Shown here: positions 56,373 to 64,000 of the stretch, one piece after another
How the letters are laid out: every line of letters starts with the position of its first letter
Position numbering within the stretch: the first letter of the stretch is position 1
Made by a program: the position numbers and the translations under genes
The notes under the pieces: model-generated
Database searches by the model: none
Seen by the model: only the letters and a program-made list of their open reading frames with translations
What the model was told of the DNA's origin: nothing
Source of the DNA: a virus
Length of the DNA: 64,000 nt
IMG/VR virus record: IMGVR_UViG_3300025010_000029
Coordinates: 1 to 64,000 of that record
Direction: 5' to 3' (one strand)

Positions 56373-56948
56373 TTATTTTTTAAAATAGTCGCCATTTTTA
56401 ATATCTAATAATATTCTTCTTAATTCTCCATAGTATTGATATAATTTTGGATTAACATATTTTATCCACTCTTCTTTATTGCCTTCTATTATTAATTTTC
56501 TTAATTTTGTTGCACTTATACCATTTTCTATTTGTCTTGGTATAATTAATTGACTTGTTAGTGGAATATCTTCTGGATTAAACCATTCATACCTTTTTTC
56601 ATCATTACCATAAATCATTATTTCTGGAATAGAACCAATATGTTTTGTTATAGTGTCCATTAAGTATTTACCCCACTTACCACCCTCAACATCATCTTCA
56701 TGAGTTAAATCATCTAATGGTAATATATTTAATTTATTATGATAAATTTCTTTTTGGAATACCTCATATATCATACCTGTTCTTACATAGACATGAAAAG
56801 GATTTCTTTCAACTCCTTCTAATTGTGCAGAACCTACAACAACTAAAAATTTATCACACATACTAAGTCCCAAATTAATCATTTCTTCATGTTTTATTGT
56901 TAACATTTGAAATCTTCCAATGCAAAATCCTGTTTTATATTTTTTCAT
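56373..56948 (-). CDS. Nicotinamide-nucleotide adenylyltransferase (NadM/NadR type)
   Basis: 191 residues from ATG 56948 (behind AGGAGGATTATATTA). GFCIGRFQMLTIKHEEMI carries the nucleotidyltransferase GRFQP.T..H motif (HxGH-type); VVVGSAQLEGVERNPF and GISATKLRKLI (ISxTxxR) complete the active site. Converts NMN + ATP to NAD+. Together with the phosphoribosyltransferase at 60081-61802 it forms a two-step salvage route from nicotinamide, the pathway some phages use to rebuild NAD+ depleted by host defences. Confidence 0.85.
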   Translation of the reverse strand: MKKYKTGFCIGRFQMLTIKHEEMINLGLSMCDKFLVVVGSAQLEGVERNPFHVYVRTGMIYEVFQKEIYHNKLNILPLDDLTHEDDVEGGKWGKYLMDTITKHIGSIPEIMIYGNDEKRYEWFNPEDIPLTSQLIIPRQIENGISATKLRKLIIEGNKEEWIKYVNPKLYQYYGELRRILLDIKNGDYFKK

Positions 56949-56964
56949 TAATATAATCCTCCTT

Positions 56965-57141
56965 CTATTTAAATTTATCATAACAAATATGCCAACCACA
57001 TATCTTACATGTTGCAGATACTTTTACCCCAGTTTTAAATCTCCAATTATATCTCTTATATTCGTATTCACGTTCTTCGTATTCCCATTGATGTTTGCAA
57101 AAACATGATCTAATATAATTTACAATATTTCTAAATCCCAT
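56965..57141 (-). CDS. Zinc-ribbon protein (58 aa)
   Basis: ATG 57141; CFCKHQWEYEERE and ATCKICGWHICYDKF form a typical phage zinc ribbon (F-C-x-H-x-W...C-K-x-C-G). It overlaps the SD of the adenylyltransferase gene. Unknown function. Confidence 0.6.
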   Translation of the reverse strand: MGFRNIVNYIRSCFCKHQWEYEEREYEYKRYNWRFKTGVKVSATCKICGWHICYDKFK

Positions 57142-57192
57142 TATGTTTTATCACCTACTTAATATTTTATATCCTCAATTAAGATAAGAGAT

Positions 57193-57744
57193 TTACTCTC
57201 CTATCTTCTCCTCGCCCATTTTACCAACATAAGTTGCTATTTCCAATAACTCTTTATCATTATATCTTTTATACAAATCATTAATCCAATTATTATATTT
57301 GCTACTATAATCTTCTATCATATCCGAATTAACTGCATTTTCCATTATTGCTAAATATAATTTTCTTGGCATATTAGCATATCTCAATGTTTTAACTATA
57401 TTTGTTATAGATTCTACTCCAACTATAGTTATCATATTACTTTCAAACATTGTATCTTTTCTTTCATCTTTATATTTTGTAGGGTCAAATACTAAAGTAA
57501 ATATCATTTTATTTTCATATGTTATTATTGGTAGTAAATACATATTTTCTTTTATAATATATACTTTTACATCGTTATTTGTTGATAGCAATTCTTTTTC
57601 TTCCATTGTCATATTTTTTAAATATATACTTATTGCATATCCTCCACCATATAATGTTTCAAATACTGCACCATCAGATATATTATCTGGTTTTTCAAAT
57701 AAGGTATATTGCTGTCCAACTGCTATAACATGCAATTTACTCAT
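57193..57744 (-). CDS. Hypothetical 183-aa protein
   Basis: Start ATG 57744 overlaps the upstream TGA (ATGA), with AAGGAGGA immediately before; the longer frame to 57816 is inside the previous gene. Alpha/beta (LHVIAVGQQYTLFEKPDNIS). No family recognised. Confidence 0.55.
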   Translation of the reverse strand: MSKLHVIAVGQQYTLFEKPDNISDGAVFETLYGGGYAISIYLKNMTMEEKELLSTNNDVKVYIIKENMYLLPIITYENKMIFTLVFDPTKYKDERKDTMFESNMITIVGVESITNIVKTLRYANMPRKLYLAIMENAVNSDMIEDYSSKYNNWINDLYKRYNDKELLEIATYVGKMGEEKIGE

Positions 57745-58073
57745 TCCTCCTTGTCCCATTTTGATTTTGTTAAAGCAAATCTTATTTCTAAATCTGGAGT
57801 TACATAACTTCCACAAACACTAATATAAATTCTACATATTTCAATAAACGTATTTATCCCTAAAGGAAATTCATAAACAATTTTATCTGGATCATCACAT
57901 GTATGACAATATTTTCCTTGTATGAATCCTCTGCCTTCTAATAAATTACTTTCAACTTCTAAACAAGCTAATATTTCTTTCCCGTCAGGTAAATTAAATA
58001 GATGTTTTTCAGCATTTAATTTCGTCATAGTAATTGGATTTGATTTTTTAAAAAACAAATCAGATTGATACAC
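57741..58073 (-). CDS. Hypothetical 110-aa protein
   Basis: Beta-rich with one CxxC pair (KYCHTCDDPDKIVYEF). Start uncertain: GTG 58073 touches the SD GGGAGG, TTG 58058 is 14 nt away. Coupled by ATGA to the next gene. Driven by the promoter at 58111-58139. Confidence 0.5.
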   Translation of the reverse strand: MYQSDLFFKKSNPITMTKLNAEKHLFNLPDGKEILACLEVESNLLEGRGFIQGKYCHTCDDPDKIVYEFPLGINTFIEICRIYISVCGSYVTPDLEIRFALTKSKWDKEE

Positions 58074-58084
58074 CTCCCTACAAA

Positions 58085-58139
58085 AAAGTGTTATGTGTAT
58101 TTATAATTATATTATAACACATAACACTTTTAATTGCAA
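58085..58139 (-). promoter_or_regulatory. Promoter embedded in a 14-bp inverted repeat
   Basis: Minus strand TTGCAA (58134-58139), 17-nt spacer, TATAAT (58111-58116). AAAGTGTTATGTGT / ACACATAACACTTT (58085-58098/58117-58130) brackets the -10 and ends in T6: promoter, operator and terminator in one. Confidence 0.65.
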
Positions 58140-58149
58140 GTATAAAATA

Positions 58150-58867
58150 CTATAGTTTTATTTTTAAATACATTTCATCTAATTCTTTCTTAAATCTATC
58201 CTCTAAATCCTGAACACTTTCTTTTTCTCTAAATTGATTCCTTGATTTAATGTCCATTTTTTTTAATTTATTCCATAAATCGGGATAATACATATATAAA
58301 TTTCTTAATTCTCTTAAACTAGAAAAAGGACAACACCAGCAACTTACTCTATTAAATTTTGTATATAGTCCATTCCAATCAAATCCTTTATCGTAACAAT
58401 ATTTAAGTGCTTCACCCTCTGTCATTTCCCAGTCAATTAATGGATATCTTTTTAGTTTATTATCTTCAATTCTTTGCATTTCATCCATAGCAATTCCTAT
58501 GTATTGTATATAATTTTCATTACCATATTTTTTATCTAAATATGATTTTATTATATTTCTTTTTAATACAGTAGCACACCATTTATTTTGACTTTGCGAA
58601 GCCCATGCATAACCTTTTTGCCCTTTGTATTTACCTTTTGTTTTTTCATGCTTAAACATCCAATAATCATATGTTTTATTACGTAATATTTTAATTGGTA
58701 TGTCTATGTATTGTTCGATTTTTTTAATATGCTCATAAAGCTGTGGAAACTCCTTTGTTGTATCTGCAAAAATTATTTCATCTATTTGCATAGCTTTTTC
58801 ATGCATTAAAAGTAAAAGAGCACTTGAATCTTTGTCAACCTCCCGAAAAACTAACTATATGTTTCAC
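58150..58867 (-). pseudogene. PP-loop (PAPS reductase-like) gene with a disrupted SGGKDS motif
   Basis: Conventional calling gives 218 residues from ATG 58806, missing the nucleotide-binding loop. Upstream, GTG 58865-58867 starts KHIVSFSGG, then TGA; one base later DKDSSALLLLMHEKA runs into the ORF. Removing TGAC (around 58836-58839) restores FSGGKDSSALLL, the PP-loop of PAPS reductase/adenine alpha-hydrolases. Downstream, CWCCPFSSLRELRNLY carries the C-terminal cysteines. So the gene is broken by a 4-nt insertion or read error. Confidence 0.7.
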
Positions 58868-58908
58868 AGGTAAATCACACCCTTTCCCCTATAATAATAA
58901 ATTATCTA

Positions 58909-59217
58909 TTACTGTTCATCATCATCTTCTTCTTCTAATTCGCATTCTTCTCTTTCACTTAAACAATAATCACACAATGTATCTCCATTTTCATCATTAT
59001 ATGGTTGATCATACCACCAACCACACTCATCACATTGAAATATTTCATTTTCAATTGCTTGCAATGTTTCATCAGTTATATTACATATTGTGTATTCTAC
59101 ATCAAATCTATCAAATAATTTTGATATTGCATCAGCGATATTTTGTGTAGTACCTTGTAAATCTTCAATTAATTCTTCAATTTCTTCACTTGTTAAAGTT
59201 ATTTTATTACTTTTCAT
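58909..59217 (-). CDS. Zinc-ribbon protein with acidic tail (102 aa)
   Basis: Start ATG 59217 behind AAGGAGGATAATA. Helical N-terminus (LTSEEIEELIEDLQGTTQNI), then CDECGWWYDQ and CDYCLSERE, and an all-acidic tail ending DDDEQ. Unknown function. Confidence 0.55.
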   Translation of the reverse strand: MKSNKITLTSEEIEELIEDLQGTTQNIADAISKLFDRFDVEYTICNITDETLQAIENEIFQCDECGWWYDQPYNDENGDTLCDYCLSEREECELEEEDDDEQ

Positions 59218-59344
59218 TATTATCCTCCTTATTTTCAACTGCTTTCATTTCCTTTTGAAATGCTTCACATGTATCATAACATTTTTCTGTTTTAGTCAAT
59301 TTAAAATAACTGCAATTCCAGCAGGGGCATTGTATTTGAGTCAT
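59207..59344 (-). CDS. Cysteine-rich micro-protein (45 aa)
   Basis: ATG 59344; CPCWNCSYFKL and CYDTCEAFQ give a compact four-to-five-cysteine site. Overlaps the next start by 11 nt. Confidence 0.55.
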   Translation of the reverse strand: MTQIQCPCWNCSYFKLTKTEKCYDTCEAFQKEMKAVENKEDNNEK

Positions 59345-59346
59345 TT

Positions 59347-59661
59347 TTATCTTTCACCTCTTTTATTCTTTACTGGTTTCTCTTTATATTCTAATATTTC
59401 AATTATATTAACAATATTAACATTATCTGCTTTAACCCAATTGCTTTCATCGTCACACAATACGAATAAACAATTTCTATCATCAATGCCACCATTAACC
59501 CAACCTTGGCACATACTATATGTTCCATTGTCATTGATTTTCCAGTATTTAATATATCTATCTTGCACTTCATCATAAGTATAATATTTTTGATTAGTCA
59601 ATTTATTTAAAAGCACTTGTTCTTCAGTATATGTTTTTTGTTCTTGGTTTTGGTTTTGCAT
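59347..59661 (-). CDS. Hypothetical 104-aa protein
   Basis: Gln-rich N-terminus (QNQNQEQKTYTEEQVLLNKL), then IKYWKINDNGTYSMCQGW. No family recognised. Confidence 0.5.
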   Translation of the reverse strand: MQNQNQEQKTYTEEQVLLNKLTNQKYYTYDEVQDRYIKYWKINDNGTYSMCQGWVNGGIDDRNCLFVLCDDESNWVKADNVNIVNIIEILEYKEKPVKNKRGER

Positions 59662-59682
59662 TTTATTTCCTCCTTATTATTT

Positions 59683-60000
59683 TTATTTTTGTGTTGATAA
59701 TTTATTTACATCATACTCATTTTTTGCTTTTAATATTTCTGACATATGTTTTATTATTTCATTTTCATTTAATTTTAAAGTTGCTTTAATCAGATTTTTA
59801 TATAATTTTAAATTTTGCATAACAAATACATTATCTTCTGTTGTAGTTTGATTTAATATATTTGCAACAAGGACTTCTTTCATTATATCTAATACAACTT
59901 TTTCATTTTCTTCTATTTTATTTTCACTGATATGCTCGTTATAACATTCATTAACAATATTAATAATTTCTTTTTTAATATTTACTAATTCTGTACCCAT
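59683..60000 (-). CDS. Hypothetical 105-aa helical protein
   Basis: Helical and charged (IINIVNECYNEHISENKIEE). No motif. Downstream of the NAMPT gene. Confidence 0.5.
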   Translation of the reverse strand: MGTELVNIKKEIINIVNECYNEHISENKIEENEKVVLDIMKEVLVANILNQTTTEDNVFVMQNLKLYKNLIKATLKLNENEIIKHMSEILKAKNEYDVNKLSTQK

Positions 60001-60080
60001 TTTATTATATCTCCTTTATTCTTAGGTGTTATAATATAATAATTATAACACCCATTATTTTTGGTATTTTTATAAATTAT

Positions 60081-61802
60081 TTATAAGCTACTTAATACTC
60101 TGCCTCTGATATCTGCTAAACTATCATCTCTTAATAATTTGCCATCAACAAATACTTCTTCCAGTAAATCATCTGCTCTAAATAGAGCTTGTTGTGCAAT
60201 TGATAATCCATCAATATATGTTATTTCATTTGTTGTTGAATCTTGAAGTACAACAACTCTGCCTTTTTGTGATTTTTTGATTTTGTCGAGATCAGTTTTC
60301 GGATTTTTAAAAATCAGTTTTTCTTTTCCATTTATTACTACGTGTGTTGCTTTAATAGCGATCATAAATGTATCTCTACTATAATAACCTAGTGAATATG
60401 AACCTACACCAAATATAACATTTTCACTAGAAAATCCTTTTTGTTCTAGTTTTTTAAATATTTCTTCTGCTCTTTCTGGATTGATGCTGTCACCATATAT
60501 AAGTGAAATATGTGAATCTAATACTTTATATCCTTTAGAATTAATTGTACCACCAAATATATCCCATAGTGATTCTATTGAACCTTTTTGTTCTATAGTC
60601 AATTCTACTTCTTCACAACTTATTACCTGTGTATAATCAATATAATAATATTGTTTATCATACCTGTTCCATTCAAATTCGACAATTATTTTATATATTT
60701 TATTATTATATTTGAAATACCCTTCATTTTTATCTACTCCATATTCTCCATGAGGTGTTTCATCTCTTACTTCTTCTTCTAAATATTCTTTCATCGTTTT
60801 AATACAATCATCTAATGTTTTACAATATTTATCATTTGTAAAATCTTCAACAATCACATTACCACAAATAATGTCAACTGGATTGCCCGTATCTGGTCTT
60901 ACGACCAGTTTACCATTTCTATTCATTATAATTTCTTTTAATTTTGGAATAATATTACCAATAACATTCCAATAATCATATCCATCTGATACAATACTAA
61001 CAATACCTTCAGGTACGATTTCAGTAATCATTTTTTTATAATATTTTAAATCATCCTCATATTGGCATTGAATCGAATGCTCAGAAGCGAGTACGCTTGA
61101 AAATACTAGCTCTTCTTCAACATTGGCATTATAGTAATGCTCTAAATACTGAGTGCTTGGTATAGTATCTGAGCCTGTGAAATATAGTAAATGTCCTGCC
61201 CCTGTTGTTATTGCATCTTCATTGCAACCCATTCCTCTATAACTGAAGTTGTGACATTGCCATTTAATATGTTCTTTACTATCGCATGTTTTTTCAGCCC
61301 ATTTTTCACATATATCTCTATATTTTTTTACTATTGTTGTAGATGTTATTACTTTCCACATTGAAACACTTATAAGTGTTTCTAAATAATTTGTTAACCA
61401 ATGAAATTCATTATTAGTATTTTCAATTGTAAACAATGGTGTTTTAATTGGTGCTAAAGTACCTTCTTTAAGAGCACGTATTTTAATTGGCAAATACCCT
61501 AAATCATGTAATGCTTCAATATGCTTAGTATCTGCACAATTATCCCCTAAAGTGTATTTAATAATTCTTTTATATTCTGTAATTACTTCTTCTTTGTTTC
61601 TACTAAAGAAATTTTCATTAAAGTATTCAATCAAATATTCTTTTATAAAACCTTGCAAACCAAAGAATACTACTTCATTAATATCTTTTAATCTTGTCCC
61701 TCTTGGAGTAAATGTAGAATATGTTTTCTCAATTCCTTTTTCAGTCATAATTCTGTGAGATATTTTATAACAATCTACTAATAACATTGGATTATATTTC
61801 AT
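60081..61802 (-). CDS. nadV: Nicotinamide phosphoribosyltransferase (NAMPT/NadV)
   Basis: 573 residues, longer than the usual ~470-490. Signatures: MLLVDCYKISHRIMTEKGIE, TPRGTR, FSYRGMG (FxxRG), RPDTGNPVDI and the phosphate loop YGDSINPE, then FGVGSYSLGYYSRDTFMIAI. Extra length lies in an Asp/Glu/Tyr-rich insertion (about residues 315-400) between RPDTGNP and GSIESLWDIFGGT. It makes NMN from nicotinamide and PRPP, feeding the adenylyltransferase at 56373-56948. Confidence 0.9.
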   Translation of the reverse strand: MKYNPMLLVDCYKISHRIMTEKGIEKTYSTFTPRGTRLKDINEVVFFGLQGFIKEYLIEYFNENFFSRNKEEVITEYKRIIKYTLGDNCADTKHIEALHDLGYLPIKIRALKEGTLAPIKTPLFTIENTNNEFHWLTNYLETLISVSMWKVITSTTIVKKYRDICEKWAEKTCDSKEHIKWQCHNFSYRGMGCNEDAITTGAGHLLYFTGSDTIPSTQYLEHYYNANVEEELVFSSVLASEHSIQCQYEDDLKYYKKMITEIVPEGIVSIVSDGYDYWNVIGNIIPKLKEIIMNRNGKLVVRPDTGNPVDIICGNVIVEDFTNDKYCKTLDDCIKTMKEYLEEEVRDETPHGEYGVDKNEGYFKYNNKIYKIIVEFEWNRYDKQYYYIDYTQVISCEEVELTIEQKGSIESLWDIFGGTINSKGYKVLDSHISLIYGDSINPERAEEIFKKLEQKGFSSENVIFGVGSYSLGYYSRDTFMIAIKATHVVINGKEKLIFKNPKTDLDKIKKSQKGRVVVLQDSTTNEITYIDGLSIAQQALFRADDLLEEVFVDGKLLRDDSLADIRGRVLSSL

Positions 61803-62199
61803 TATTTTTTCTCTCCTTATTAAAATATTTTTTATATCTTTCTTTTCTAATTTTATTGCATAATTCTAATAATTCTTTATCTATTTCTATATGTTTCCAT
61901 GTTATTCTCTTGTTTTTATGATTTATTATTGGTAGATTTTTAGGATTTGGTATAAAAGCAACTGCTATTAATCTATGTACCAAGCATGATTTTCTTTTTC
62001 CGTCTTTTTGCAATTGTACATACTCATAACCATTTGGATATAAGTTTATTTTAAGTATTCTTCCTAGTATTTTTCTTGTTGTATTTTTACTAATTACAAT
62101 TCTATCCAAGCTTCTAACCCTGCCATGATTAGATACTTGATAACTACCTTCATATCCAATAATATCTTTCCATATTTCCTTTTCAAATTCTTCTTCCAT
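61792..62199 (-). CDS. NUMOD4/HNH homing-endonuclease-like protein, truncated
   Basis: 135 residues. NUMOD4 motif EIWKDIIGYEGSYQVSNHGR and RSLDR, then VHRLIAVAFIPNPKNLPIIN (HNH start) with NHKN, but the rest of the HNH (HDGNKxNNxxxNLEWxT) is replaced by a lysine-rich helical tail. The active site is therefore incomplete. Overlaps the NAMPT gene start by 11 nt. Confidence 0.65.
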   Translation of the reverse strand: MEEEFEKEIWKDIIGYEGSYQVSNHGRVRSLDRIVISKNTTRKILGRILKINLYPNGYEYVQLQKDGKRKSCLVHRLIAVAFIPNPKNLPIINHKNKRITWKHIEIDKELLELCNKIRKERYKKYFNKERKNNEI

Positions 62200-62225
62200 A
62201 GCTACTCCTTAATATTTTATCTTCT

Positions 62226-63089
62226 CTAATTTATTTCATTATATTCATCATAGTACATCCATCTTAAAGGTTCACCTGTAATTAAATGTTTACCTGCTGA
62301 TTTTCTTTTGCCATTACAAACTTTATCTACACGTAAACCAAATTTTTTTCTTAAATAAAAAGCAGACTCGTAAATTTCCAAAGTATTTAAACAAATAACT
62401 TTCTTTTTGTTTTTTCCTCTATTGTCATTTTTAATTATTATTTTATTATTTTGATAATTTTCATAATAAGCAAATCTATATCCACCATGTATTCTTCCAT
62501 CATTACAACTTTTCCAAATATGTTGATGTAATGTATTTAATTTTATACTTGCGTCTGTAATACTATCAAATGTTTCATGTGTATCCAAATTAATTACTTT
62601 TCTTTTTTTAGTTTTTAAATAGTCTATAAATTTTTTAGTTCTTATTAATTTATAAATTAAATTATTTTCTTTATATGTCTTTTCTCTTTTCTTTGCAGAT
62701 TGACTTAATTTTTGCTTAGTAATATTTGATTTAAGCTTACCTTTATTTGCTTTACTTATTTTCATTTTAGTTATAGTTGAATGTGTGCCTGAAGTATTAC
62801 CACCATTTTGTATGTTATAGCCATAATTTATATTAGTAGTATTACATTTTTTTATATATTCTATTTCTAAATTTTCTGCTTCTTTTTTTGTTAATTTTTC
62901 ATGTAATATTTCATGATTAAAATTATTCCATTTATATTTTTTTATGGCATTATAAAAATAAATACATTCTTTATAACCTTCACCATTCCTCCATCTATCA
63001 TTAGGTTTCTGACAAGTTATACCTATGTATTTTTTATTATTAATTTTATTAGTGTGAACATACAATATATATTTATTATTTTCTTCCAT
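62226..63089 (-). CDS. GIY-YIG homing endonuclease
   Basis: 287 residues from ATG 63089. YILYVHTNKINNKKYIGIT supplies the GIY...YIG-type strand pair (Y-I-L-Y...K-Y-I-G), with catalytic Arg in NDRWRNGEGY and Glu in EAENLEIEYI. NUMOD-like repeats follow (KMKISKANKGK, ISK...). The longer frame to 63197 overlaps another gene and is unlikely. Probably a free-standing homing endonuclease. Confidence 0.8.
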   Translation of the reverse strand: MEENNKYILYVHTNKINNKKYIGITCQKPNDRWRNGEGYKECIYFYNAIKKYKWNNFNHEILHEKLTKKEAENLEIEYIKKCNTTNINYGYNIQNGGNTSGTHSTITKMKISKANKGKLKSNITKQKLSQSAKKREKTYKENNLIYKLIRTKKFIDYLKTKKRKVINLDTHETFDSITDASIKLNTLHQHIWKSCNDGRIHGGYRFAYYENYQNNKIIIKNDNRGKNKKKVICLNTLEIYESAFYLRKKFGLRVDKVCNGKRKSAGKHLITGEPLRWMYYDEYNEIN

Positions 63090-63127
63090 TTTATTTATCC
63101 TTAATATTTTATATTCTCCAATCTCCT

Positions 63128-63295
63128 CTATCTCAAATGCCACGCCCTTAACATCCCATCTAACGAACCATTTTCTCCTAAAAACAACCATCCACAAAAT
63201 ACAATAAAACCAGTTGTAACCAAATGACTTACTTCAATTTTCCCAATTATCTTAGTATTCAACAAAGCATCTGTTTTATTTAATATTTTACTCAT
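63128..63295 (-). CDS. Small membrane protein (55 aa)
   Basis: ATG 63295 behind AGGAGGAATAATTT. One helix (LVTTGFIVFCGWLFLG) in an otherwise polar protein. Unknown function. Confidence 0.55.
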   Translation of the reverse strand: MSKILNKTDALLNTKIIGKIEVSHLVTTGFIVFCGWLFLGENGSLDGMLRAWHLR

Positions 63296-63312
63296 TAAAT
63301 TATTCCTCCTTT

Positions 63313-63720
63313 TTAACCAATCCTTTTCTCCATTTCTTCAACAACTTTCAATAAACAATTATAAGCACTGCTTAAACCAGCTCGATCATCAATAAGCATA
63401 TTGTAATAAATCTTTCTTCCCTTAAAATTCATTGTTTCATCTGCATTTTCATTTATCTTATCATATGGAATATCATTTTCATTTAAATACTTTTTAATAA
63501 CATCATATTTATCTTCTGTGTTACAGGTAAACACTATTAATGTAGTATCTAATTTCTTTAATCTTCTTAATAAATTAATTACATTGTTATAAGAATATCC
63601 TTTGTTTCCATAGTCATACACTGTATTATCATAATCATATGCCACAATTAAACCATCATATTTTTCCCATTCTTCAATCAATCTTTTGATTACATTATTA
63701 TCATCAAGAAAATAGTCCAT
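63313..63720 (-). CDS. HAD-superfamily phosphatase-like protein
   Basis: 135 residues. LIVAYDYDNTVYDYG holds the HAD motif I (D-x-D-x-T/V) with nucleophile Asp, TLIVFTCNTEDKYD is motif II, and MLIDDRAGLSS motif IV. Close to phage 5'-nucleotidase/PNK-type HADs. Substrate unknown. Confidence 0.75.
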   Translation of the reverse strand: MDYFLDDNNVIKRLIEEWEKYDGLIVAYDYDNTVYDYGNKGYSYNNVINLLRRLKKLDTTLIVFTCNTEDKYDVIKKYLNENDIPYDKINENADETMNFKGRKIYYNMLIDDRAGLSSAYNCLLKVVEEMEKRIG

Positions 63721-63751
63721 ATTTATATTCTCCTTAATACATTCTATTATT

Positions 63752-64000
63752 TTAACTTATTAATGGTTTTTGCAAATATGTGTTATCTATTTCAAATCCC
63801 ATATATTTTCTATTCATATCCTTTGCTACTTTAGCAACAACACAACTTCCCATAAATGGATCAAGTATTACTTCATTTTCTTTACTACAAGCTTCTATAA
63901 TTGGTCTAACAATCTCTTCTGGTTTTTGTGTTGGGTGTATTTTATTTTTACCTCTTGGCATTACTACATCTATAACATTTCTTTGTCCATATTTTTCTAA
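63752..64000 (-). CDS. DNA methyltransferase (N4/N6 type), C-terminal part (runs off the window)
   Basis: The frame is open to the window edge; HPTQKPEEIVRPIIEACSKE followed by VILDPFMGSCVVAKVA (motif I, DPFxGSG-like) and MGFEIDNTYL are the classic end of beta-class amino-methyltransferases. The catalytic DPPY box and 5' end lie outside. May protect element DNA from restriction. Confidence 0.85.
   Translation of the reverse strand, partial: LEKYGQRNVIDVVMPRGKNKIHPTQKPEEIVRPIIEACSKENEVILDPFMGSCVVAKVAKDMNRKYMGFEIDNTYLQKPLIS

Overview
Low-GC, Firmicutes-like (most probably Clostridia) extrachromosomal DNA: a large phage, plasmid-prophage or phage-like plasmid. Essentially every gene is read from the minus strand, genes are packed tightly, Shine-Dalgarno (SD) sites are strong (AGGAGG type), and the window holds a replication/nucleotide toolkit but no chromosomal housekeeping and no recognisable virion genes. 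So transcription runs from high to low coordinates. I give minus-strand genes with start < end; their 5' end is the higher number.

Region by region. 1-10.5 kb: nucleotidyltransferases (CCA-adding enzyme, RlaP-like), a DnaG-like primase, a DnaB-like helicase, a dNMP kinase, a Sak4-like RecA-fold ATPase, a PD-(D/E)XK endonuclease and an SSB with an acidic DIPF tail: a replication/recombination operon. 10.6-22 kb: a tyrosine-recombinase-fold protein without catalytic residues (MrpR/YopR-like repressor candidate), a frameshifted YqeY, an HNH nuclease, two separate DUF262 genes each with its own consensus promoter, a SAM methyltransferase, a DUF2786 protein and a pyrimidine-dimer-glycosylase-like protein. 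22-27 kb: micro-genes, a papain-like Cys/His protein and a UvrD/PcrA helicase. 27-43.5 kb: about 28 mostly small genes. Many are separated by a nested intergenic hairpin whose arms differ in sequence but keep pairing. The recognisable ones form a suggestive set: two zinc-finger amidoligases, a class II glutamine amidotransferase, an AIG2/GGCT-like gamma-glutamyl cyclotransferase, a GHKL ATPase fused to an HEXXH peptidase, a DHH phosphoesterase and a J-domain protein. 43.4-48.2 kb: an unusual 4.8 kb gene-free tract with a GC-richer multi-hairpin island, ~180 bp direct repeats, an extremely AT-rich iteron-like stretch, a parS-like palindrome and two Fur-box-like palindromes; probably an origin/partition locus. 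48.2-52 kb: a transfer- or segregation-like operon (replication-relaxation protein, FtsK-type ATPase, membrane proteins, a VirB2-like small protein) flanked by related ATACGTAT palindromes. 52-64 kb: small hypothetical genes, several of them broken by frameshifts, an NMN adenylyltransferase and nicotinamide phosphoribosyltransferase (a two-step NAD+ salvage pathway), a PP-loop reductase-like gene, homing endonucleases, a HAD phosphatase and the 3' part of a DNA methyltransferase.

Two themes stand out. First, at least six genes appear to start at AUU or AUA behind a strong SD. One of these (33049-33315) contains no ATG at all; in two others the upstream start is supported by homology or by an internal protein repeat. 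Second, the peptide-ligation/hydrolysis set (amidoligases, GATase, GGCT, peptidases) next to the structured hairpins looks like a conjugation/de-conjugation system carried by a mobile element. A caution: five genes carry frameshifts (one of them twice) and one has an in-frame TGA; these could be decay, recoding or residual sequencing error, and only the raw reads can tell.
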